From assembly GCA_002699025.1 (NCBI GenBank), contig PABA01000038.1:1-64000 (forward strand): a DNA stretch of 64,000 bases, read 5' to 3'. The notes under the pieces are model-generated. The model did not search any database. It worked only from the letters and a program-made list of their open reading frames with translations, and was not told the DNA's origin. The translations under genes and the position numbers were made by a program. This document shows positions 18,297 to 25,038 of the stretch, piece by piece. The stretch is from Sandaracinus sp. (GTDB lineage: Bacteria; Myxococcota_A; Polyangia; Polyangiales; Houyiibacteriaceae). Each line of letters opens with the position of its first letter. Within the stretch, counting starts at the first letter, position 1.

Positions 18297-19046
18297 TCAG
18301 GAGACCCCGAGGTAGCGCAGCACGACGCGCTCGATCTCCACGCGGAGCTCGCCTTCGTCCGTGTCGAAGCTCGGGTCCACGTCCGTGAAGAGGGCGCGGT
18401 GGTCCACGATGGCGAGGGCCGTCTGGATGGCGAAGCGCACGGCCGCCTCCGGATCCGGGTGGGCCATCTCCTCCCGGCGGCTGAGCAGGAGCGCCGAGAC
18501 GCCCTCGATGAGGCGCTGGCGGAAGGTGATGGCCTCCTCCCAGCGCTCGGGCTGGGTCGCGACCGAGTGCACGAAGGCCGCCATGAGGCGGCGGCGCTCG
18601 CTCGCGCGGCGGACCAGCGTCTCGACGCAGGCGGCGACGATCTCCTCGAGGGAGGCCGCCTCCCAGGTCGCCGGGTCGAGGATGGTCAGCACTTCCTCGC
18701 GGAGCTCGCGCTGGTTGCGCTCGTGGAGCGCCAGGAGCAGCTCCTCCTTGTCGCGGAAGCGCGCATAGAACCCCCCGACCGAGCTCTTCGCGGCGCGCAC
18801 GACGTCGGCGATGGAGACGGCGCGCAGGCCCCGCTCGACGATGAGCCGCTCGGCCGCGTCGAGGATGCGCTGGAGCGTCTTCTCGCTTCGCTTCTGCTTG
18901 GGCGCGGCGACCGTGCGGAGCGTGGCGCGGCCCGAGCCGGACGCCTTCGCCCGGGGAGCCGCCGAGCCATCCTCGGACCGGTGGGCCGAGCGGCTGGAGG
19001 AACGGCTCGGTGAACGGCGCTTGCGGGTCTTGGAGGAGCTGGGCAT
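18297..19046 (-). CDS. TetR-family regulator beside the P450 gene
   Basis: 249 residues. The first 50 are basic and Ser-rich and probably disordered. The helix-turn-helix lies at about residues 52-100 (ILDAAERLIVERGLRAVSIA, then SSVGGFYARFRDKEEL). The C-terminal ligand domain has no recognisable effector signature. It is divergent from the cytochrome P450 gene at 19265, and a strong palindrome sits 15 bases upstream of its ATG. Control of itself and of the P450 is the simplest reading, by family precedent. Confidence 0.85.
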   Translation of the reverse strand: MPSSSKTRKRRSPSRSSSRSAHRSEDGSAAPRAKASGSGRATLRTVAAPKQKRSEKTLQRILDAAERLIVERGLRAVSIADVVRAAKSSVGGFYARFRDKEELLLALHERNQRELREEVLTILDPATWEAASLEEIVAACVETLVRRASERRRLMAAFVHSVATQPERWEEAITFRQRLIEGVSALLLSRREEMAHPDPEAAVRFAIQTALAIVDHRALFTDVDPSFDTDEGELRVEIERVVLRYLGVS

Positions 19047-19060
19047 ACTCGTCGAGTCCG

Positions 19061-19081
19061 AAACAGAATCCGATTCTGGTT
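19061..19081. promoter_or_regulatory. Predicted TetR operator between tetR and P450
   Basis: CAGAAT-CCG-ATTCTG (19064-19078) is a perfect 6-3-6 palindrome. It extends outward imperfectly to AAACAGAAT and ATTCTGGTT (8 of 9 pairs). It lies in the divergent gap, in an unusually AT-rich patch for this genome. Confidence 0.7.
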
Positions 19082-19264
19082 CTTTTTCTCTGCAACGTCA
19101 ACGGGCCACCGCCGACGGTGCGTGGGAAGCCAGTGCGAGGGAAGCCGTCGCGAACGCCGGGTCCGAGCGGTCCGAGCGCCCGAAGCCAGAGCCTGAGTCA
19201 GAGCCGAACACGACGACGACGACGCGCACCCGCCGTACCGCCCGCCCGACCGAGGAGACCGCCC

Positions 19265-20908
19265 ATGCCCAGCGCCCAGCCGACGCCCGCCGCTCCCCGC
19301 CCGACCCGGAAGAAGGCGCCCGCCCCGGCCGCCGATCCGCGCGAGGCCCTCGACACCGGGCCCGTGATCGCCGCCGCCCGCCGCGCCCGGGACTGGGTCC
19401 TCCACGAGAGCCCGCTCCGCGACGCCCCCTTCCTCCGCGACGCCCGCGTCCGCGCCATGGCCCTCGAGCGCGCCCGCCTCGCGCAGGTGCCCCGCGAGCT
19501 CCGCGGCCTCGGCCTCCACGGCTTCTCGAGCCTCCTCCGCGGCCGGCTCGACGCGCCCCCCGGCGCGCGCCTCGCGCCCTCCCCGCCGAGCCTCCCCATC
19601 GTCGGCAACCTCGCCGCGCTCTCCTCCGGCCCGGACCGGCTCCGCGCCCTCCTCCAGCTCCGCGCCGAGCACGGCGACGTCGTGCGCCTCCAGTTCGGCG
19701 GCCTCCCCGCGCATCTGGTCTCCGATCCGGACCTCGTCGGCGAGGTGCTCCACACGCGGAACAAGGTCTTCGGCAAGCACACGCGCGGCCTGCACAAGCT
19801 GCGGCTCGTCCTCGGCATGGGCCTCCTCACGAGCGAGGGCTCCTTCTGGCTCCGCCAGCGGCGGATCGCCCAGCCCGCGTTCCACCGCAAGCGCATCGCC
19901 GGCTTCGCCGATCGCATGGTGCAGGCGAGCGAGGACATGGTCGGCGGCTGGGAGGACGGCGCGGAGATCGACGCGCACCACGAGATGATGAAGGTGACGC
20001 TGCGCATCGTGAGCGAGACGCTCCTCGGCGCGGACACGCGGGACGACGCCGAGGCCGTGGGCGCGGCCGTGGCGCACATCGTCGAGGACGTGAACCAGCG
20101 CGTGGACCGCCTGATCGACGTGCCGCCGATCATCCCGACGCGGCGCAACCGGGCCTTCACGCGCTCCATGGACACGCTCGATCGGATCGTGCTCGACATG
20201 ATCGAGGAGCGGCGCGCGAGCGGGGAGCGGCGCGACGACCTGCTCTCGATGTTCATGGAGGTGCGCGACGCGGAGACCGGCGAGGCCATGAGCGACGCGC
20301 AGCTCCGCGACGAGATCATGACCATCTTCCTCGCCGGTCACGAGACGACGGCGAACGCGCTGAGCTGGTCGCTCTACCTGCTCGGGCAGAGCCCGACGGT
20401 GGCGCGGAAGCTGCGCGCGGAGGTCCTCGAGGTGCTCCCGGAGGGGCGGCCGGCGACCATGGAGGACGTCCCGAAGCTGACCTACACCAAACAGGTCCTG
20501 CAGGAGGCGATGCGCCTCTATCCGCCGGCCTGGATGGTGGCGCGGGCGCCGAACGAGGACACGGAGCTCGGGGGGTACTTCCTGCCGGAGAGCTCGCTGG
20601 TCTTCGTGAGCCCCTGGGTGGTGCACCGGCACCCGGACCACTGGGAGGACCCGGAGGGCTTCGACCCGGAGCGCTTCGCGCCCGAGCGGGCGAAGGGGCG
20701 CCACAAGTATGCCTACTTCCCCTTCGGAGGCGGGCCGCGCATCTGCATCGGGAACGGCTTCGCGATGATGGAGGCGCAGCTCGTGCTGGCGACGATCGTG
20801 CGCGACTGGCACCTGGATCTCGTGCCCGGCTTCCCGGTGGAGGCCGAGCCGGTGGTGACGCTACGACCGAAGCACGGGCTCCGCGTGCGCCTCCGTCGCG
20901 CGCGCTGA
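19265..20908 (+). CDS. Cytochrome P450 monooxygenase with long N-terminal extension
   Basis: 547 residues from the ATG at 19265, which has GAGGAG at a normal distance; the open frame further upstream overlaps the divergent regulator. All P450 marks are present: the I-helix AGHETTA, the K-helix ExxR (EAMRLYPP), and the haem loop FPFGGGPRICIG with the thiolate Cys at 494. The catalytic fold begins near residue 100 (PPSLPIVGNL), so there is an extra N-terminal region of about 95 residues, Ala/Pro/Arg-rich at first and then helical, with no signal peptide. No ferredoxin or reductase partner is encoded nearby. The substrate is unknown; regulation by the divergent TetR is likely. Confidence 0.9.
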   Translation: MPSAQPTPAAPRPTRKKAPAPAADPREALDTGPVIAAARRARDWVLHESPLRDAPFLRDARVRAMALERARLAQVPRELRGLGLHGFSSLLRGRLDAPPGARLAPSPPSLPIVGNLAALSSGPDRLRALLQLRAEHGDVVRLQFGGLPAHLVSDPDLVGEVLHTRNKVFGKHTRGLHKLRLVLGMGLLTSEGSFWLRQRRIAQPAFHRKRIAGFADRMVQASEDMVGGWEDGAEIDAHHEMMKVTLRIVSETLLGADTRDDAEAVGAAVAHIVEDVNQRVDRLIDVPPIIPTRRNRAFTRSMDTLDRIVLDMIEERRASGERRDDLLSMFMEVRDAETGEAMSDAQLRDEIMTIFLAGHETTANALSWSLYLLGQSPTVARKLRAEVLEVLPEGRPATMEDVPKLTYTKQVLQEAMRLYPPAWMVARAPNEDTELGGYFLPESSLVFVSPWVVHRHPDHWEDPEGFDPERFAPERAKGRHKYAYFPFGGGPRICIGNGFAMMEAQLVLATIVRDWHLDLVPGFPVEAEPVVTLRPKHGLRVRLRRAR

Positions 20909-20954
20909 GCGGCGTCCCTCGCCTCGCGCCCCGGGGTGAAGCCCGCCGAGGCCC

Positions 20955-22154
20955 TCAGCGGCCGAGCGCGCGGCGGAAGCGGGTGGCGAGGGCGTCGGCG
21001 TCGGTGGTCGGAAAGCCCAGGCGGGCGCCCCCCGCGAGGTCGAAGAGGAGGAAGGGCGGACCGCCGCCGCGCGGCGCGTCGACCCGGACCCCGCGGACGC
21101 GGCCCGCGCGCCAGGCGGCGCCGACCGCCGCGGCGTCGCGGCGGCGGCTGCGTCGACCGGCGTAGACCATGCCGCCCACGAGCAGCAGCGCGAGGGGGGC
21201 GAAGAGGGTCGTCAGCTTCGCCCAGCCCGGCGCGCCCGGTACGACGAGGGCCCAGAGGGCGATGGCGACCAGCACACCGGCGCCGACGACCGCGAAGGCC
21301 ATGCCGCGGAGGATGTGGCCGAGCGAGCCCTGCTCGGCGAGGAAGACCGCGAGCTCGGGCGGGAGCTCGCGGGCGCCGCCCGGCGCACCGGACGCGCGCG
21401 GAAACGCCCCGCCCGAGGCGGCCGGGAAGGCGCCCCCCGATGCCGAAGGGGCTCCGCCCGTTGCGGCTGGGAACGCCCCGCCAGGTGTCGATTCGAAGGC
21501 CCCGCCCGCCGGCTTCGCGCCGAACGCGCCCCCGGCGCTCGGGGTCGTGGCCGCCGCCGCGCCCCCGAAGGCCCCGCCCGCCGGCTTCGCGCCGAACGCG
21601 CCCCCGGCGCTCGGGGTCGTGGCCGCCGCCGCGCCCCCGAAAGCCCCGCCCGCCGGCTTCGCGCCGAACGCGCCCCCGGCGCCGCCGCCCCCCGCCACCG
21701 GCCCGAGCGGCCCGACGTGCTGCTCGAGGAGCGCCCGAACGCTCGCGGCGTCGAGCCCGGCGTGGAAACCGAAGCTCGCCCGCGTCCCCCCGGGCTCCAG
21801 CATCGCGAGGACCCCCTCGTCGGGCGAGACACCGGTCATCGCGCCGTCCGTGGTGCGCTCGAAGAAGAAGACGCGGGGGCCCTTCGCCGTGACGGCCACG
21901 CAAGCGAACGCGGTGTCGTTCGGGGCGTCGGCCCGCGGCACCTGCACGAGCACCGCCCGCCCCTCGGGGCTCACGGCGACGCGCTTCGGAAAGGGCTCCC
22001 CCATGGGCTCCTGGGCAAAGGCGCAGGCGTAGGCCCATTTCCGCTCGAGCCAGGCGTCGCCGTGCGGCCCGCCGAGGCGCGCGAGCAGGGCCGAGGGATC
22101 GGCGAAGAGCTCCTCGGGAAGCACCTTCTTGGCCAGGACGCGGTTGGCATTCAT
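20955..22154 (-). CDS. Membrane protein of unknown function with 24-residue linker repeats
   Basis: 399 residues from the ATG at 22154 (MNANRVLAKK). The open frame extends far upstream, but only this start leaves a divergent promoter gap. Residues 1-150 form a compact globular domain I do not recognise. Residues about 155-245 are a low-complexity linker of Gly, Ala, Phe and Pro, with perfect 24-residue units (GGAFGAKPAGGAFGG and so on). Two membrane helices follow at about 280-325, then a basic cytoplasmic or periplasmic tail. The gene is convergent with P450; GCTGAG and CTCAGC at the two stops form a possible shared terminator arm pair. Confidence 0.7.
   Translation of the reverse strand: MNANRVLAKKVLPEELFADPSALLARLGGPHGDAWLERKWAYACAFAQEPMGEPFPKRVAVSPEGRAVLVQVPRADAPNDTAFACVAVTAKGPRVFFFERTTDGAMTGVSPDEGVLAMLEPGGTRASFGFHAGLDAASVRALLEQHVGPLGPVAGGGGAGGAFGAKPAGGAFGGAAAATTPSAGGAFGAKPAGGAFGGAAAATTPSAGGAFGAKPAGGAFESTPGGAFPAATGGAPSASGGAFPAASGGAFPRASGAPGGARELPPELAVFLAEQGSLGHILRGMAFAVVGAGVLVAIALWALVVPGAPGWAKLTTLFAPLALLLVGGMVYAGRRSRRRDAAAVGAAWRAGRVRGVRVDAPRGGGPPFLLFDLAGGARLGFPTTDADALATRFRRALGR
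21494..21687. repeat. 72-bp direct repeats inside the linker of the membrane protein gene
   Basis: Two full 72-bp copies start at 21494 and 21566, and a partial third starts at 21638. They are almost identical and keep frame, encoding 24-residue Gly/Ala/Phe/Pro units. Confidence 0.85.
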
Positions 22155-22358
22155 CGGGGCGATTCTACGGCGGCGCCAGGCCGACCTCCCCGCCGCGCGG
22201 ACTCGCCTCGACCCGCCCGACCGCTCTTGTGCAGCTTCTGGTCGGCGGGGTGTGCAGACCCGCGACGAGGCTGCACAGCGACCCAGGCGATTCACCGAAA
22301 TCACTACACTTTCTCGCGTTCTTACATCTGGCGCGCGCCTTGCGCTGGGAGGGGGGTG

Positions 22359-22916
22359 ATGCTGCTCCGAGTCCTCGCCTGCGCCCTGCTCCTCGGCTGC
22401 GCCGACGCGCCCGGGGCCGCCCCGCGCGCGCAAGAGCTCGGCGGCCCGGCCGCCCCCACCGCGCCCGTACCCGGGGGAGACGAGGGGGCCGTGGGAGAGC
22501 TCCCCGCCCTCGACGCCCCCTCCCGCGCCGCGCTGGCGAACGCGCCCGTGCCGGTGCTCCTGCTCCCCGGCATCGCCTACGCCGACCAGCAGGTCATGAG
22601 CGGACCGCGCTGGGCCGCCGTCGCCTGGCGCTCGGGGGAGGGCGAGGGCGCGCTGACGCTCTCGCTGCACGCCACCGACGTCGTTCACGGCCGCCTCGAC
22701 CCGGACGAGGAGCAGGCGCTCCCCGCGCCGACCCACGTCGTCCGCGGCCGCCCGGCGCGCTGGACGATCAACGAGGGCATCGGCGCCCTGAGCTGGACCG
22801 AGGCCGGCGTCGCCTACGCCCTCGAGGCCGAGTGCTTCGACCCCCACGACGACCCGCGCTGCGCCGAGCCCGGCTTCCTGCTCGCGCTCGCGGCTTCCCT
22901 TCAGGAGACCCCGTGA
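22359..22916 (+). CDS. Small lipoprotein, first gene of the repeat-peptide/M23 operon
   Basis: 185 residues from the ATG at 22359, preceded by GGGAGGGGGG. The signal ends in the lipobox LLGC (Cys 14). A disordered Pro/Gly/Ala linker follows, then one folded domain of about 120 residues that I do not recognise (APVPVLLLPGIAYADQQ, later WTINEGIGALSWTEAGVAYA). The stop overlaps the ATG of the 41-residue peptide by one base, so translation is coupled. With the M23 peptidase downstream, a cell-envelope role is likely. Confidence 0.75.
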   Translation: MLLRVLACALLLGCADAPGAAPRAQELGGPAAPTAPVPGGDEGAVGELPALDAPSRAALANAPVPVLLLPGIAYADQQVMSGPRWAAVAWRSGEGEGALTLSLHATDVVHGRLDPDEEQALPAPTHVVRGRPARWTINEGIGALSWTEAGVAYALEAECFDPHDDPRCAEPGFLLALAASLQETP

Positions 22917-23041
22917 TGATGCCCCTCGAGATCCCCGTCATCGGCCCCGTCCTCCAGGACGACCTCGCCATCCCCGTCATCGGCCCCGTCCTCCAGGACG
23001 ACCTCGCCATCCCCGTCATCGGCCCGGTCGCGCGCGCCTGA
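22916..23041 (+). CDS. 41-residue repeat peptide, translationally coupled
   Basis: The frame begins at ATG 22916, overlapping the previous stop by one base, and ends four bases before the M23 gene. It reads MMPLE, then two identical 13-residue units IPVIGPVLQDDLA, a partial third (IPVIGPV) and ARA. It has no signal peptide and no recognisable domain. The unit resembles nothing I can name. A repeated-unit precursor, an assembly peptide or a neutral 39-bp minisatellite that stayed open are all possible. Support for translation rests on the overlap, the retained frame and codon use like that of its neighbours. Confidence 0.5.
   Translation: MMPLEIPVIGPVLQDDLAIPVIGPVLQDDLAIPVIGPVARA
22931..23029. 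repeat. 39-bp direct repeats encoding the peptide units
   Basis: Copies at 22931-22969 and 22970-23008 are identical. A partial third starts at 23009. A length of 39 keeps the frame. Confidence 0.9.
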
Positions 23042-23044
23042 GCC

Positions 23045-24640
23045 ATGCGCCGCCTCGCCCCTCCGACGAGCGCCCTCGCGCTCGCCCTCGCCCTCGCCGC
23101 CCCGGCCGCCGCGCAGTTCGACTACGCGCCGCCCGGCACGCTGCAGGGGCCGGGCGGGAGCGTGTGCCCCGGCCACGGCCGGGTGGACGAGCGCGTCTAC
23201 GCGCCCGGCATGCGCTTCCCGATCGAGGAGGGGCCCGTCTACGCGAACTCGCAGATCTACGGGCACGGCGGCTACATGGGCCCGGGCGGCGGCCAGTGCG
23301 AGACCGCCAACTACGCCTTCCCCTGGTACGACAACTTCTGCGAGGAGCGGCGCTGGGACATGCCCCTCTGCCCCAGCGGCAACGGGCACCAGGGCCAGGA
23401 CATCCGCCCCCGCACCTGCGCCGACGACACGCACTGGGCCGTCGCGACCGTCGACGGGACGATCACGAACATCGGCACCTACTCCGTCTACCTCACGGGC
23501 GACGATGGCCGGCGCTACGACTACCTGCACATGGCGCCGAGCTCGCTCCGCGTGCGCGTCGGTCAGCGCGTCTCCCGCGGCGCGCGCCTCGGCCGCGTCT
23601 CGAACGCCTTCGGCGGTACGCCGACGACCATCCACCTGCACTTCAACATCCGCATGAACGTGAGCGGCGTGGGCTCGGTCTACGCGCCCACCTACATGTC
23701 GCTCGTCGAGAGCTACCGGGAGCTGATGGGGCTCGCCACGCCCCGCTTCCGCGCCGAGTACGTGAACCAGACCTTCCCGCTCGCGAGCCGCCCCTTCGAG
23801 CTCGCGCCCGGCGAGACTGCGGCGGGCCACATCGAGCTGCGCAACACGGGCTCGGAGACCTGGCGGCCCGGCGAGACCTTCCTCGGCACGACCGAGCCGC
23901 GCGACGGAGACTCGCCCCTCGCGGCGAGCGACTGGCCGAGCGCGCGCCGGGCCGCCGCCGTGGACCGGGTGGTCCCGCCGGGCGAGACCGGGCGCTTCGC
24001 CTTCACCGTGCGCGCGCCGAGCGCACCGGGCGAGTACCCGCAGTTCTTCAACCTGGTCCAAGAGGGCGTCTCCTGGTTCGCCGACGACGGCGGCCCGCCC
24101 GACGCCCAGCTGCAGGTGCGCGTCACCGTGGTCGCGCCGAGCTGCCCGGCGGACATCGGCGGGAGCTGGCAGTGCGAGGGCGCCGCGCGCGTGCGCTGCC
24201 TCGACGGCACCGTCGAGCGGGAGGACTGCGAGGAGAGCTGCGTGGACGGCGCCTGCGTCGCCCTGCCGCCCGTCGACGCCGACGGCGACGGGCACCGGGC
24301 CGACGTGGACTGCGACGACGGCGACGGGAGCATCCACCCGGGCGCCGAGGACGTCTGCGGCGACGGAGTGGACGCGAACTGCGACGGCGTCGACGCCTGC
24401 GGCGTGGACGCCGGCCGGCCGGGCATCGACGCGGCGCCGGGCGCCGACGCGAGCGCCCCCGAAGCGGACGCGGGCCCGACCTGGCGCCCGACCGGCGAGG
24501 TGCGCCGCGCCGTCGGCGGATGCAGCGCCACGAGCCCTGGTTCGGGACGGAGCGGCTCGGGACGGAGCGGCTCGAGACGGAGCGGCTCGGGAGCCGCCGC
24601 CCTCGCGCTCCTCGCCCTGGTCATCCGCCGCCGCCGCTGA
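23045..24640 (+). CDS. M23-family peptidase with NBR1-like, MopE and MYXO-CTERM-like parts
   Basis: 531 residues. A signal peptide ends AAAAQ near residue 24. The M23 (lysostaphin/LytM) zinc site is visible: His 115 and Asp 119 in GHQGQD, His 162, and HLHF with His 199. Next comes an NBR1-type Ig-like domain (about 250-365, LRNTGSETWRPG), then a Cys-rich piece and one MopE unit (DADGDGHRADVDCDDGDG). The end is a short SGSGRSGS repeat after a GGC motif, an apolar helix (AAALALLALVI) and RRRR, resembling the MYXO-CTERM anchoring and sorting signal. The likely role is peptidoglycan or surface protein cleavage at the cell surface. It is the third gene of a tightly spaced operon. Confidence 0.85.
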   Translation: MRRLAPPTSALALALALAAPAAAQFDYAPPGTLQGPGGSVCPGHGRVDERVYAPGMRFPIEEGPVYANSQIYGHGGYMGPGGGQCETANYAFPWYDNFCEERRWDMPLCPSGNGHQGQDIRPRTCADDTHWAVATVDGTITNIGTYSVYLTGDDGRRYDYLHMAPSSLRVRVGQRVSRGARLGRVSNAFGGTPTTIHLHFNIRMNVSGVGSVYAPTYMSLVESYRELMGLATPRFRAEYVNQTFPLASRPFELAPGETAAGHIELRNTGSETWRPGETFLGTTEPRDGDSPLAASDWPSARRAAAVDRVVPPGETGRFAFTVRAPSAPGEYPQFFNLVQEGVSWFADDGGPPDAQLQVRVTVVAPSCPADIGGSWQCEGAARVRCLDGTVEREDCEESCVDGACVALPPVDADGDGHRADVDCDDGDGSIHPGAEDVCGDGVDANCDGVDACGVDAGRPGIDAAPGADASAPEADAGPTWRPTGEVRRAVGGCSATSPGSGRSGSGRSGSRRSGSGAAALALLALVIRRRR

Positions 24641-24940
24641 GCGACGCCGCGCTCCCTCGAAGCGCCCACGCCCGCGGGCAGCGACCGCGCAATCATCTCC
24701 GCGAAGCGGCCCTCCCCGCGCCCGCGACCGGCCCGCGCCGGAGCGCAGAACGCGACGCACTCCCCCCGCGCTCCCCGCGAAGCGGCCCTCCCCGCGCCAG
24801 CCGTCGACCCGCGGCAGACAGCGGAAAGCGGGACGCAGAACGCCGCGCGACCGAAGGGAGCGCCCTCCCCCCGCGCTCCCCGCGAAGCGGCCCTCCCCGA
24901 GCCAGCGATCGACCCCCGGCGGACAGCGGAAAGCGGAACG
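24641..24940. repeat. Degenerate repeats of the 3'-end family
   Basis: No gene is seen here. A unit of about 115 bp (GCGAAGCGGCCCTCCCCG, then GACAGCGGAAAGCGG, then CGCGACCGAAGGGAGCG) occurs twice, around 24.77-24.88 kb and 24.88-24.97 kb, with a shorter relative before it. The shared CGACCGAAGGGAGCG core ties it to the arrays at 36.4 and 44.1 kb. Confidence 0.65.
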
Positions 24941-25038
24941 CGGAACGCCGCGCGACCGAAGGGAGCGCGCTCGCGGAACGCCGCGCGACCGAAGGGAGCG
25001 CGCTCGCGGAACGCCGCGCGACCGAAGGGAGCGCGCTA
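24941..25038. repeat. 33-bp tandem repeat ending at a stop codon
   Basis: Units starting at 24941, 24974 and 25007 are identical over their length and each contains a CGCGC-GACCGAAGGGA-GCGCG hairpin. The last unit runs into the stop codon (TAG on the minus strand, 25036-25038) of the next gene. Confidence 0.85.
25015..25035 (-). terminator. Repeat-family hairpin abutting the stop at 25036
   Basis: CGCGC (25015-25019) pairs with GCGCG (25031-25035) around the 11-nt core, which reads TCCCTTCGGTC on the gene strand. It begins at the base after the stop codon. The two upstream units carry the same hairpin. Confidence 0.6.

Noticed and set aside
22229..22358. TGTGCAG/CTGCACA copies in the 22.2-kb divergent gap as an operator
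   Set aside because: Three short copies with uneven spacing (two direct, one inverted) are too weak to call without a regulator gene nearby.
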